From CAVTOA01 sp963736285 (GTDB lineage Bacteria > Actinomycetota > Actinomycetes > Mycobacteriales > QHCE01): a stretch of DNA of 64,000 nt. The stretch spans positions 620,001-684,000 of the forward strand of contig CAVTOA010000003.1 in assembly GCA_963736285.1 (NCBI GenBank). The letters are read 5' to 3'. Below the pieces are notes generated by a model. That model was not told the origin of the DNA and made no database searches. It saw only the letters and a program-made list of their open reading frames with translations. Position numbers and translations under genes: made by a program. Of the stretch, positions 8,396 through 16,644 are shown piece by piece (the first letter of the stretch is position 1; each line of letters starts with the position of its first letter).

Positions 8396-8548
8396 TCACA
8401 CCAGGGTCCACCCTGGACAGACCGACGCCATCAGCCGACCCCCATCAACTTCGTTGAGCCCATATGCGTCGATGCGCTCACCCGCAGCAGCAATCGCTTC
8501 ATCAGCACCAAACTCGGATAGAAACTCGTCCCGACTGTATTTCGGCAT
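8396..8548 (-). pseudogene. Truncated antitoxin-like gene beside the IS
   Basis: ATG 8548 (MPKYSRDEFLSEFGADEAIAA) opens a 50-codon frame whose stop falls in the target duplication of the insertion sequence. The first 30 residues look like a structured small protein (acidic, helical); the tail after GERIDAYG looks random. Its position directly after a toxin-like remnant is the toxin-then-antitoxin order seen at 10720-11319. I infer a remnant antitoxin, decayed or cut when the IS arrived. Confidence 0.5.
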
Positions 8549-8800
8549 CACGACCACTCCCCTTCTCGTACTGTGCAAACCGTTGTTCGGCCAGTGGTAT
8601 CGCATCCCGGTAACACTTTGACCAGCAAAACAAGGAGGTCATAAATATGGCCTCCGCCACAATCCGGATCCCCTGCCCGCTTTTACTCGCAGGGTCGCGC
8701 CCCAACAGTCGATACGGATCCAACGCCGCCCGCATAGCCCACTCCGGCTCTACATCAAACTCATCTTTGCCCTTGCGTAAGGAACGCGTTCGGCATTCGC
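8549..8800 (-). pseudogene. Degenerate toxin of a toxin-antitoxin pair
   Basis: The minus-strand frame covering LRKGKDEFDVEPEWAMRAAL then DPYRLLGRDPASKSGQGIRIV aligns by eye with the toxin at 10720 (GAFNIEPAWTSEALSDPERI, DPKSHTGAMRVVGYS). Homology starts abruptly at about 8795, at the edge of the 34-bp repeat, so the N-terminus is missing. After IRIVAEA the expected VLTVIL strand is absent from this frame, while another frame reads LLVLLVKVLP, which suggests a frameshift. It is most likely a dead copy created by duplication of the locus at the window edge. Confidence 0.5.
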
Positions 8801-8847
8801 ATGGAGACTGTGGAGTTACCGCACCTGCCATTCGACGTAGATGGTCG

Positions 8848-9582
8848 ATGGTGGAGTGTGGCAGGGTGCATTTCTCCACTATTGCTCATGTCTGGCATGA
8901 AGTTTTTGGGACGCAACCGTCCCCACCCAAAGCTGTTGTCTTGGGGGCAACCATCGCGGCAGTGGCGGCGGTGCTCGTCCGGAACGTGTGGGCGGTACTA
9001 CGCAATACGGTGACAGTGGCACATGAAGGCGGTCATGCGCTGGTGGCGCTGCTAGTGGGCCGTCGGCTGACCGGCATACGCCTCCATTCGGACACCTCCG
9101 GCCTGACCGTGTCGCACGGGCGTCCGAGCGGGCCGGGAGTCGTGGCCACCTTGTTGGCTGGCTATCTGGTGCCGTCGCTACTCGGCTTGGGGTATGCGGC
9201 ACTGCTGGCGTCCGACCACATCACCGCATTGTTATGGCTGAGCGTGATCCTGCTGGTGGCCATGCTCGTCTTGGTACGCAACGTCTATGGCGTGTTCTCC
9301 ATCCTCGTCACCGCTGGAGCAATCTTCGCGGTCTCCTGGTTCGCGTCGACGCAGGTTCAAGCGGCGTTCGCCTATTTTTTCACCTTCTTCTTGGTCGCCG
9401 GCGCTGTCCGGTCGATCTGGGAATTACAGCAATCCCGATATCAAGGCAGAGCGTCCGATTCGGACGCTGATCAACTGGCTCGGTTGACCCGCGTTCCCGG
9501 GTTGGCATGGGTAGCGTTATTCGGGGTTATCACGCTGGGCATCATGACCCTCACCGGCATCTGGCTGATCCCAACGAACTAA
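8848..9582 (+). CDS. M50-like membrane metallopeptidase
   Basis: 244 aa from ATG 8848; GTG 8866 is an alternative. The motif VAHEGGHALVALLVGR near residue 60 is the HExxH zinc site of M50-type intramembrane peptidases, placed at the end of a TM helix. Further TM segments follow (GYLVPSLLGLGYAALLA, TALLWLSVILLVAMLVL, AFAYFFTFFLVAGAV, WVALFGVITLGIMTL). SDSDADQLARLTRVPG near the C-terminus is typical of the actinobacterial M50-like group. The longer frame from ATG 8647 has a fine SD sequence, but its first 67 codons lie antisense to the toxin remnant and look random. Substrate unknown; the next gene is a secreted S1 protease on the other strand. Confidence 0.78.
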   Translation: MVECGRVHFSTIAHVWHEVFGTQPSPPKAVVLGATIAAVAAVLVRNVWAVLRNTVTVAHEGGHALVALLVGRRLTGIRLHSDTSGLTVSHGRPSGPGVVATLLAGYLVPSLLGLGYAALLASDHITALLWLSVILLVAMLVLVRNVYGVFSILVTAGAIFAVSWFASTQVQAAFAYFFTFFLVAGAVRSIWELQQSRYQGRASDSDADQLARLTRVPGLAWVALFGVITLGIMTLTGIWLIPTN

Positions 9583-9697
9583 TTCTCGCCCCACCTTCCG
9601 AAAGTCAGTCAGCAGTACCGCCCTCGGTGCCATCATCAGCGTGTGATGGATCAACCGGCAACAGAGCAAAGGACACAAAGCTAGTAAGGCTTCGCCA

Positions 9698-10465
9698 CTA
9701 GCCCGCACTGAGCTGTTGTTCGATCCAGCCAGCGATGACGTCGACGCGGCCGGTGGTCTCATCGTCCGCATGTGGACAGTCCGGGCCGGTGCTCTCTACC
9801 GACACGAGGGTGCCCTCGGCAAAGTACGGCGCTCCCGAGTCGTAGCTGCACGCGCTGGTGTCCGGCCGTGGCCACACCCCATGCACCATCAGGTTCACAT
9901 CGGTGGCGCTGCTCACGACGACCGTGCCGTAACGAAGTTGAGTCGAAGGCGTCGGATTGGTGCTGTCGGTGGCGCCCCAACCCACGAGCGTCAAGGTCTG
10001 CCCAACCGCGGGCGCACGGTACGGGATCGCCAAAACCCGCACGTCTTCTACTGGCTTAGCTAACTTGGCCAACGCGATGTCGTTGACGGGCGACTGACGG
10101 ACGTCGACGACACCGACCGTAATGGCATCGGGATCACTGAGATTGGCCACGCCGATTGTCGCCGTCGTTGGGTACTCTGGAGGCCCACTCACCGGGTTGT
10201 GATTGACGTCGTGAAAGCAGTGTCCGGCGGTCACAATCCACTCGGAACTGATCAGACCGGCCGAGCATGCACTGTGGTAGGTCGTGCCGTCTGGTTGCGG
10301 GATGTCGGTCATCGTGAGCTTGGCCGCGAAGGGAAACTGCCCGGGAGCCGCGTTCTCACCGTTGGCAACGGCACCCGCCGGGGCAGATCCGATCAGCATG
10401 GCGGCGATCGATACCGCGCTAGCCAACATGATGGAGGTCAGTCTGACAAGGGTTAATCGCCGCAT
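9698..10465 (-). CDS. Secreted trypsin-like serine protease (S1 family)
   Basis: 255 aa from ATG 10465 (a TTG two codons earlier is nearer the AGAAAGG motif). A Sec signal peptide ends at about PAGAVANG. The catalytic triad is visible: His in VTAGHCF, Asp in VNDIALAKL, Ser in YDSGAPYF. The usual GDSGGP is YDSGAP here, a small change beside the nucleophile that may alter specificity or activity. GWGATDS is the conserved core strand. The product should be exported and could act on host or environmental proteins. It is monocistronic; the approximately 250 bp upstream show no further gene. Confidence 0.88.
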   Translation of the reverse strand: MRRLTLVRLTSIMLASAVSIAAMLIGSAPAGAVANGENAAPGQFPFAAKLTMTDIPQPDGTTYHSACSAGLISSEWIVTAGHCFHDVNHNPVSGPPEYPTTATIGVANLSDPDAITVGVVDVRQSPVNDIALAKLAKPVEDVRVLAIPYRAPAVGQTLTLVGWGATDSTNPTPSTQLRYGTVVVSSATDVNLMVHGVWPRPDTSACSYDSGAPYFAEGTLVSVESTGPDCPHADDETTGRVDVIAGWIEQQLSAG

Positions 10466-10719
10466 GCTCAACGAGCCTTTCTCGCAGGTATGGAGGTTCA
10501 GAGGACGAGGCTATGACATGGCCGCACACGATCATCGTTTATTGACCAGAAAGCATGAGTAGCTCTCTCCCACGACCAAGTGCTTGTGCAGCACTGTGAT
10601 GCCCTGTCCGACAGCGAGCAACCGCTTGTTCAACAAAGAGCCCACTGGTCGTCACAGAACTCACTCAGAGAGCAGAGGCCAAGTTCTGGCAGTGTAGGTG
10701 TTTGTATGAGAATGTAGAG

Positions 10720-11030
10720 ATGCCACAAGAGGTCATATGGAGTCAGGAGCGAGCCGAACACATTCAGTCCAGATCACAGCGTTATCCAGGAGCATTCAAC
10801 ATCGAACCTGCCTGGACAAGCGAGGCGTTATCTGACCCGGAGCGAATCGTCCAAAATCCGGATCCTAAGAGTCACACTGGGGCGATGCGGGTAGTCGGCT
10901 ATTCATCTTCGGCTCATGCTGTTCTGACAGTGATCCTCGACCGCAGAGCAGGCAGGGAATTACAGCGTGGAAGACCACGGGAGTGGACTTGACGACCTAT
11001 CTTTCTACCGAAGGAGGGCATCATGAGTGA
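10720..11030 (+). pseudogene. Toxin of a toxin-antitoxin pair, frameshifted near the C-terminus
   Basis: From ATG 10720 the frame reads MPQEVIWSQERAEHIQSRSQ through RVVGYSSSAHAVLTVILDRR and then a short unrelated tail stopping at 10992. From about 10944 another frame continues with QGITAWKTTGVDLTTYLSTE, a natural ending with a TGA at 11028-11030 that overlaps the antitoxin ATG (ATGAGTGA). This overlap is the usual coupled arrangement, so a single-base shift around 10935-10950 has probably disabled or altered the toxin. The fold looks like the BrnT/RelE-type small beta toxin class; this assignment is tentative. A programmed frameshift is the less likely alternative. Confidence 0.6.
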
Positions 11031-11319
11031 CACGGCCGATCGGGTGACTCACATGGCCGCAGAATACGAAGAAGAAGAGGCCCGTGCTGCCAAGGCAGAG
11101 GCTGGACTGGAAGCTGATCAGACTGTTATTTCGGTAAGGGTACCCACATCTTTTGCCCACACCCTCAAAGATCTTGCTGCTCGAGAGCACCTGCCGACCT
11201 CAACCTACATACGTCGGCTTCTCATGCACAATGTCGAAGGCGATAGCGGGCCGATATTGACTGAAGCCCGCGTGGAAGAAATCGCCCTGCGTGTCGTCCG
11301 CAGACTCCACGCAGCTTAA
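11023..11319 (+). CDS. Antitoxin-like ribbon-helix-helix protein
   Basis: 98 aa, ATG 11023 with a strong AAGGAGGG 5 nt upstream. The N-terminal 30 residues are acidic (EYEEEEARAAKAEAGLE). Residues 35-66 (VISVRVPTSFAHTLKDLAAR) form a beta strand followed by helices as in ribbon-helix-helix (MetJ/Arc/CopG) DNA-binding domains. The C-terminal helical part would bind the toxin. It directly follows and overlaps the toxin frame, so I read it as the cognate antitoxin and autorepressor; it is intact even though the toxin is frameshifted. Confidence 0.72.
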   Translation: MSDTADRVTHMAAEYEEEEARAAKAEAGLEADQTVISVRVPTSFAHTLKDLAAREHLPTSTYIRRLLMHNVEGDSGPILTEARVEEIALRVVRRLHAA

Positions 11320-11374
11320 AGCTAAGTGGCCGCCCTGTCCGAAGTGGCCGATTGGTTACCGAGCTCGGACGACG

Positions 11375-11875
11375 TTAACTTCGTCGCATGTCGACGGGCG
11401 ACCGCACACTCCGTGGTCTATCCGACGACGGCCACACATATGGCAAATCGGAGGGAACATCGGGAAACCAGCGACGATAGTGGTCTGGATTTTTTCGCAC
11501 CAGCGCCGACTGATGAGCGCGGTGAAAATCTCTACTCCCGAGCCATGGCGGCAACTCGCCTTCACCGCTGAGCTGCGCTTGGTCGCTGATCGTCGCCGCT
11601 GGGAGCGCGTGCGCAAAGTCTGCCCTGAGTGTGGCAGCGCAGGTATCGGGGCGACCTAGTTCTGTCCAGACACGACACATCGTCAAGCCGTAGCAAGCGA
11701 GCGCTGGTTCGTAGCCGGCCCACATCGCCACCGCCGGATGGTGCTGCCAGCCATAGCCCGAAACAGTGAGGGCCCGCAGGATCTGCAGCGCTTCCACGCG
11801 CTGCTTGCCAAGTCGCACCGTGTCTAGTACTTCTGCGCTCTGAGCAAAGTCCGGATAAGCCAGAAAGGTTTGCAA
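11375..11875 (-). CDS. MSMEG_6728-family protein (pyrimidine-dimer glycosylase-like)
   Basis: 166 aa. The opening MQTFLAYPDFAQSAEVLDTV plus RLGKQRVEALQILRAL and GYGWQHHPAVAMWAGYEPAL are the signature of the actinobacterial MSMEG_6728 family, related to phage T4 endonuclease V-type pyrimidine-dimer glycosylases. A role in repair of UV lesions is therefore plausible but not established for this group. Length is typical and the frame is intact. It is divergent from the flavodoxin-like gene at 11939 with about 60 bp between, so both promoters must lie there. Its 3' end faces the antitoxin gene. Confidence 0.8.
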   Translation of the reverse strand: MQTFLAYPDFAQSAEVLDTVRLGKQRVEALQILRALTVSGYGWQHHPAVAMWAGYEPALACYGLTMCRVWTELGRPDTCAATLRADFAHALPAATISDQAQLSGEGELPPWLGSRDFHRAHQSALVRKNPDHYRRWFPDVPSDLPYVWPSSDRPRSVRSPVDMRRS

Positions 11876-11938
11876 CAGCTAGCTCCCGTGGTAGCTCGGT
11901 CTATGGCACCTTGGCCCACGCTCAGAGTAGGGACGCAT

Positions 11939-12601
11939 ATGAGTGAAGCACCTGACTTTTCTGACTTGCGGGCGGTTTTTCTCAACTGCACGCTGAAGCA
12001 GTCACCGGAAGTGTCGAATACCGCGGGATTGATGGCCGTCAGCACCAAAATTATGCGGGACCACGGCGTAACGGTGGACGAGATTCGCGCGGTCGACCAT
12101 GAGATCGCGCCCGGGGTGCAACCGGATATGACCGAGCACGGCTGGGCCCGCGATGATTGGCCGAAGATCGCCGAACGGGTAGTAGCGGCCCACATTCTGG
12201 TGCTCGGCACGCCCATCTGGCTTGGCGACAAATCAAGCGTGTGCACTCGCGTGATCGAGCGCCTCTACGCGTTGTCTGGAGAGCTCAACGACCAGCGGCA
12301 GTCTCTTTACTACGGCAAGGCAGCCGGGGTAGTCGTCACTGGAAACGAAGATGGCATTAAGCACATCGCAATGAACGTCCTCTACTCGCTGCAGCATTTG
12401 GGGTATGCGATTCCGCCGCAGGCAGATGCGGGATGGATCGGTGAGGCGGGTCCTGGTCCGTCCTATCTAGACGACGGATCCGGCGGACCAGAGAATGAGT
12501 TCACCCAGCGCAATACCCGAATCATGACCTGGAACCTGATGCACCTAGCAGCGATGCTCTCTCGGTCAGGGGGCTTCCCGGTCGGCGGCAACCAACGGTA
12601 G
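11939..12601 (+). CDS. NAD(P)H-dependent FMN reductase / flavodoxin-family protein
   Basis: 220 aa from ATG 11939 (AGTAGGG upstream). The Rossmann-like flavodoxin fold shows RAVFLNCTLKQSPEVSNT at the N-terminus for phosphate binding of FMN, a central ILVLGTPIWLGDKSSVCTRV segment for the flavin ring, and GKAAGVVVTGNEDG later. It should be a cytosolic oxidoreductase using FMN and NAD(P)H; the substrate (quinone, iron chelate, azo compound) cannot be told. It is probably monocistronic. Gene and length are normal for the NADPH-dependent FMN reductase family. Confidence 0.85.
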   Translation: MSEAPDFSDLRAVFLNCTLKQSPEVSNTAGLMAVSTKIMRDHGVTVDEIRAVDHEIAPGVQPDMTEHGWARDDWPKIAERVVAAHILVLGTPIWLGDKSSVCTRVIERLYALSGELNDQRQSLYYGKAAGVVVTGNEDGIKHIAMNVLYSLQHLGYAIPPQADAGWIGEAGPGPSYLDDGSGGPENEFTQRNTRIMTWNLMHLAAMLSRSGGFPVGGNQR

Positions 12602-12626
12602 CTGCCAGCCGACCGGGCCTACCCGG

Positions 12627-13091
12627 TCAAGACCCGCCGACGCCAACAGCGGCGAGGAACACCAAGATGACGGTGGCAACGGCGAAGATGCCATGCCCAA
12701 CCACCACGGGAACCGGAAAGTGCCCTTCAGCCGGACTGGTGGCGCTGGCGGTCATTTCCGAAGTGCTGCTGGTCATTCCCGTGGTTCCCGCCATGTCCCT
12801 GGTCCCGCTGCGATGAGTGGGAAGCCAGCGAGCGAGCATGGTAAAGCCCATCACCGCGACCGGCAGCAGCAATACGAACGCGATCCAGGCAAGCGCGGTG
12901 GTGTCGCTGAACACATAAATAATCCACAGAATGAGCCCTATCGCGGCAAGTAGAAAATGGCCAAAAATCAGCCCAGGTGGGAAATGACTAGTCCTCGGCT
13001 GCCGGTTGCCACCCCTGGAGATCCAGACACCAAGCATCCAGAAACCGCCAACCGCGGTGATCAGCCAAGTGATGAGCGCGGCAATGGCCAT
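12627..13091 (-). CDS. Four-TM membrane protein, unknown function
   Basis: 154 aa from ATG 13091, with AAGGAG 8 nt upstream. Hydrophobic segments: ALITWLITAVGGFWMLGVWI, a FGHFLLAAIGLILWIIYVF stretch, TALAWIAFVLLLPVAVMGFT, and VVVGHGIFAVATVILVFLAA at the C-terminus, with a Thr/Ser-rich linker (TTGMTSSTSEMTASATS) between TM3 and TM4. The two GHFLLA and GHGIFA motifs place a His at similar points in TM2 and TM4, suggesting a possible haem or metal contact; this is speculative. The start overlaps the stop of the DUF2231 gene upstream (TGACATG), so the two are translationally coupled. Confidence 0.75.
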   Translation of the reverse strand: MAIAALITWLITAVGGFWMLGVWISRGGNRQPRTSHFPPGLIFGHFLLAAIGLILWIIYVFSDTTALAWIAFVLLLPVAVMGFTMLARWLPTHRSGTRDMAGTTGMTSSTSEMTASATSPAEGHFPVPVVVGHGIFAVATVILVFLAAVGVGGS

Positions 13092-13092
13092 G

Positions 13093-13650
13093 TCAGTCTC
13101 CTTGTCTCGTCGAACGATGGACTTCGTTGATGCTGGACGTGCGATAGAACCCTTCGGACTGGGTGGTCTCCGCAGCCACCCGGATCCCGTAGCGATAGGC
13201 GAGCTTGCCGCCCAAATAGCCGGAGACCGCCAGTGCGGCAAGGCTGACCACTGACAACACCAACGGCCCGGCCGGCACCGCGCCGGAATCAGGATGGTCA
13301 GCGTGGCGCCACAGAAAATTGACGATGTAGGCAGCCGTGACGGTGAGGTTGAGCGTCATATGGGTGATACCCGTGCGAAATGCCGGGGTACCGGTGGGGA
13401 TCGTTGACAGGTCCAGCAGCCCAACCATGGCCGCCAGCAAGGCGCCGACCACCCCGACCGCTATGAGCCACCACGAGCCTCGGGACAGAAATCCAGGAGG
13501 TGAGACCAGGTGGGAGGCGATGTCGAAGACCAGACTGGTCACCCATGCGCCAATCGGAACCGCCACCATCATCGGGTGGAAGGGGTGCCCATATGGGCCA
13601 GCCAGCATGGCGCTGACCGGCTGTTTGCCCAGGTTTGGCTCCTCCGCCAT
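13093..13650 (-). CDS. DUF2231 membrane protein
   Basis: 185 aa. The N-terminal GHPFHPMMVAVPIGAWVTS is the hallmark of the DUF2231 (YuxK-unrelated, haem-domain-like) membrane family, followed by four TM segments: TSLVFDIASHLV, WLIAVGVVGALLAAMVGL, MTLNLTVTAAYIVNFLW and LVLSVVSLAALAVSGYLGG. The paired His residues (GHPFHP, MTLN, RHADH) suggest haem or metal binding; this is known only for some relatives. Cytoplasmic tail KLAYRYGIRV is typical. It is the first gene of a two-gene operon with the four-TM protein. Confidence 0.82.
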   Translation of the reverse strand: MAEEPNLGKQPVSAMLAGPYGHPFHPMMVAVPIGAWVTSLVFDIASHLVSPPGFLSRGSWWLIAVGVVGALLAAMVGLLDLSTIPTGTPAFRTGITHMTLNLTVTAAYIVNFLWRHADHPDSGAVPAGPLVLSVVSLAALAVSGYLGGKLAYRYGIRVAAETTQSEGFYRTSSINEVHRSTRQGD

Positions 13651-13817
13651 CGTCCCCCAATGTCTCGCGACCTTTACTGTTTGTTGACGCGGCTCAACGA
13701 GCGCACACCAAGACAGCTCCCGGCGACATTTATGCCCACAGGCACCATCGCGAAACCTGACAAATCAGACGGCAGGCGTTCGGGGACTACCCCGCAGCGC
13801 TTTATGACGTTCCAAGG

Positions 13818-14252
13818 CTATTTGCCCCGCTCAGCGATCGACTTCAGCCGCTGCATTAGCCCGTCCCACATTTCCTTGGAATGCTCGGCTTCTTCGAGAC
13901 TGGCGTTGCTGTCCTGGGAAAGCGTCAGTCTCGTGCCGCTAGCTTTATCTTCTAGCATCCAGGTGAGCGTGTGGTAATTCTCCGGCGCATCGATTTGCCC
14001 GCTCAGTGGGCTGAAATGTGTGAACACCAGCCGGCGCGCTGGTTCGTATTCGAGGATCACGCCTTCATCCTCGTACTTCTTGCCTTCCCAATCCCCTTGC
14101 CAGCGGATCTGGTCACCTACGGTCCAGTCGGTCACCACCTCGGCACCAAACATGAACTCTTTGATCGCATCCTTATCGGTCAATACCGACCACACGCGGT
14201 CTTTCGGCGCATCAATGGTGATCGTGGAAGTGGCAACGTATTTCCCAGTCAT
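13818..14252 (-). CDS. SRPBCC/AHSA1-type ligand-binding protein
   Basis: 144 aa from ATG 14252 (MTGKYVATSTITIDAPKDRV). The helix-grip fold is shown by IDAPKDRVWSVLTDKDAIKE at the N-terminus, the W-rich middle strands (TVGDQIRWQGDWEGK), and the long C-terminal helix SKEMWDGLMQRLKSI. The family binds hydrophobic ligands or acts in stress response (AHSA1 relatives). No enzymatic motif is present. It is a single gene between the DUF2231 operon and the serine hydrolases. Confidence 0.82.
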   Translation of the reverse strand: MTGKYVATSTITIDAPKDRVWSVLTDKDAIKEFMFGAEVVTDWTVGDQIRWQGDWEGKKYEDEGVILEYEPARRLVFTHFSPLSGQIDAPENYHTLTWMLEDKASGTRLTLSQDSNASLEEAEHSKEMWDGLMQRLKSIAERGK

Positions 14253-14345
14253 GGCAATCCTCACTGACGGCAGGCGGATACCCCCTAGTGGAGTACCCAC
14301 GCATACGCAGCAAGCAACAACGGGCGGGCTCGTGTTGCCGGCGCC

Positions 14346-15232
14346 TTAGTCGTCGGGAACAGGCATTGTCACTGACGCCGGCGTCGGCTTGCCGAACAAC
14401 AACGCCGCGACATCGCTGACCGCCTGTGCGCCGTCGGACAGGCTGCCGCCTGGCGGAAGCTGGTACATGATCGCCACCACGTATCGCTGGTCTGGGCCGG
14501 CAAAACCAACCGTGTGCGTCACCCAAGCGCCACAGCATCATTGGTCTGGGTCCAGCCGTTTTTGTTTCCTGGATGCCGATCCGACCCTGCACCCCAGACG
14601 CCCCATTGTTGGATACTGGCCACATTTTGCAAAGCATCGACCATATAGGACCGAACGCCCGAATTTGCTTTATCCAAGATATAGCTCATCAAGGCCGACA
14701 AATCGTTGGCTGTTCCTTTTATATGACCCCAATCGTGCACACCAGAAAATTGCAGATCTGTCATACCGAGCCGAGTCTGGAATCGTTCTAGCATTCCCTC
14801 GTTGTATTTATTCCACAATCCACTTGCAGCGTCATTACTCGACCAATTAAGCATTTTCTTCATCTGAGAGCGATCCGCAGCGCTTAACGAGATATCACCA
14901 GAGGCGTCCCGTTCTAACAAATCAGTTGCTATCGCCAATTTAATGGAAGACGCGGTCCAGAATAGACGGTCTGCCTCACCATAGCGCCAGGTCTGTTTGG
15001 TCACCTCATCTCGCATGACCACACCAATGCTCCCGGGGAGATTGTCAATGTAGGCGGCGACATCTTGGAAATGGTCTTGCTGCTGACAGCTCCAGGAGCC
15101 GCACCTCGAACTGAATCCCGCAGGATCACCGGGGGACTTACCGGCGTCACCGATTCTTGGCATACAGGCCGCCACGACAAACGCACAAATAACAGCTAGC
15201 GCAACCAAGAAAATGTGACGAAACCACAGCAT
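14346..15232 (-). pseudogene. Class-A beta-lactamase-like lipoprotein, frameshifted
   Basis: Paralog of the next gene. From ATG 15232 the protein has a lipobox (AFVVAACMPRI), the Ser-x-x-Lys motif in TASSIKLAIATDLL, and WSSNDAASGLWNKY. The frame stops at 14519 right after GWTQTNDAVALG. The missing end is encoded in another frame as THTVGFAGPDQRYVVAIMY and onward to VPDD, stopping at 14346, which matches the paralog (TNTVGFAGPNQRYVIAIMY). A one- or two-base indel near 14525 is therefore visible directly. The first 230 residues are complete, so a truncated protein without the last strand and helix could be made but would be unlikely to fold. Confidence 0.85.
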
Positions 15233-15347
15233 CTGATCGCCACCCCGAAGAGGCATCTACCTTCATTATCCCGGGGCGGAATAGCTTCGGCGTAAATAAA
15301 TTTCAAATACTTTAAGGTGATGCTCAGTTCAGAATCAGAAATTGTTG

Positions 15348-16280
15348 CTATTCGTCAGGATCTGGCATGGCAACTGGCGCGGGAGTGGGTTTCCCAAATA
15401 ACAGTGCAGCCACATCGCTCACCGCATGAACTCCCTGCTCCATGGTCCCGTTGGGTGTCAGCTGATACATGATTGCGATGACGTATCGCTGGTTTGGTCC
15501 AGCAAAGCCAACAGTGTTAGTGATCCAATTGTGTGCACCGTTGTCGGCTTCATAGGACCAGCCATCTTTGTTGCCTGGCTGCTGGTCTGATCCGGCATCC
15601 CAGACACCCCAATGCTGGTTGCCCGCCACATTCTGCAAAGCATTGACCACATAGGACCGAATGCTCGGATCGGCCTTATCCAGCACGTACCCCACCAAAG
15701 CCGCGAAGTCATTGGTGCTGGCCTTCATGTAGCCCCAGTTGCGCTTGAAACCATCGACGAAGGTGACGTGCGCCATGCCAAAACGGCTGCGCCACCGGCC
15801 GACCATCGCGTCGTCTCCGTATTTGTTCCACAGCGACATCGCCGCATCGTTGCTAGACCAGTTGAGCATCTGCCCCATCTGGTCTTTGTCGGTGGCGGAC
15901 AACGCAACGGAGCCCGCTTGGTCTTGCTCGAGCAGGTCGAGTGCGAGGGCGAGCTTGATGCTGGACGCGGTCCACACTGGATGGTCCGGTGTGCCAGCCG
16001 TCCAAGTAGCTCCCGTCTGCCGATCGTGCATCACCACACCAAGCTGCCCAGATTGCTGGTCAACGTAACGCTTCGCGGCCGCAAAACGCCGCATCTGCTC
16101 ACAGCTCCATGAGGCGTCGCAATGGGGGCTAGCGCTCTTCTCCACCGCAGCGGCCCTAGAAGCCTTTTTTGACTGGGTGGGCGAGTCGGTGTGGTCAGAG
16201 CCGCCGCACGCGGCAACGCCGAACACCAATGCTCCAGCGAGCACGCAGCCAAGAATGGCAGAACGGAGGGTCACCCTCAC
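15348..16280 (-). CDS. Class-A beta-lactamase-like serine hydrolase lipoprotein
   Basis: 310 aa from GTG 16280 (a GTG at 16274 is equally possible). Lipoprotein signal with lipobox LVFGVAACGGSD, then a Ser-rich linker. Motifs of the penicillin-recognising fold: TASSIKLALALDLLE (active-site Ser and Lys), WSSNDAAMSLWNKYG (SxN-type second motif), and QPGNKDGWSYEAD in the place of the KTG strand, changed to KDG. The protein should sit on the outer face of the membrane and act as a beta-lactamase-like or PBP-like hydrolase; the weak KTG match argues against a classical beta-lactamase. It lies upstream of its broken paralog, a tandem duplication. Confidence 0.82.
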   Translation of the reverse strand: MRVTLRSAILGCVLAGALVFGVAACGGSDHTDSPTQSKKASRAAAVEKSASPHCDASWSCEQMRRFAAAKRYVDQQSGQLGVVMHDRQTGATWTAGTPDHPVWTASSIKLALALDLLEQDQAGSVALSATDKDQMGQMLNWSSNDAAMSLWNKYGDDAMVGRWRSRFGMAHVTFVDGFKRNWGYMKASTNDFAALVGYVLDKADPSIRSYVVNALQNVAGNQHWGVWDAGSDQQPGNKDGWSYEADNGAHNWITNTVGFAGPNQRYVIAIMYQLTPNGTMEQGVHAVSDVAALLFGKPTPAPVAMPDPDE

Positions 16281-16524
16281 AGGGTAAAGCGTCACGAATG
16301 CACGACATGAGGGACGGCAGCCGCAGCGCGGTGAATCAGAGTGTTTGGGCACATTTGCGGCAGATGACCGCTTCGTCATTAACAAGAAACGCGCTACCAA
16401 GCAGGAACGCCGGACCATCCACAAAGGACGTCCGGCGTCGCGGGCTCAGCGCGGTGATCGTCACAGCTTCTCAATGCTGTTCATCGCCTCGGAGAGCAAA
16501 AAAGCTCTCCACTCGGCTCCTCTG

Positions 16525-16611
16525 CGGTGGCGGTGGGATTTGAACCCACGAAGGGCGTGAACCCTTACACGCTTTCGAGGCGTGCTCCTTCGGCCGCTCG
16601 GACACGCCACC
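16525..16611 (-). tRNA. tRNA-Ser(CGA)
   Basis: The minus strand folds into a class II tRNA with acceptor stem GGTGGCG/CGCCACC, discriminator G, a long variable arm (GTAAGGGTTCACGCCCTTC), T-arm GTGGGTTCAAATCCCAC, and anticodon stem CACGC/GCGTG around loop CTCGAAA, i.e. anticodon CGA. CCA is not encoded. It lies just downstream of tadA in the tadA direction. Confidence 0.96.
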
Positions 16612-16644
16612 GGCGCCGACAATACCGGATCGCTTCATCGGCAC

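Noticed and set aside
8647..8847. In-frame N-terminal extension of the M50-like gene with a perfect AAGGAGG and ATG
   Set aside because: The 67 extra residues are antisense to the toxin remnant, look random and are not membrane-like; M50-like proteins of this group start near VWHEVFG.
12996..13091. Longer start (13241) for the four-TM membrane gene
   Set aside because: The extension lies in the coding sequence of the DUF2231 gene, and ATG 13091 has a clear AAGGAG with TGACATG coupling.
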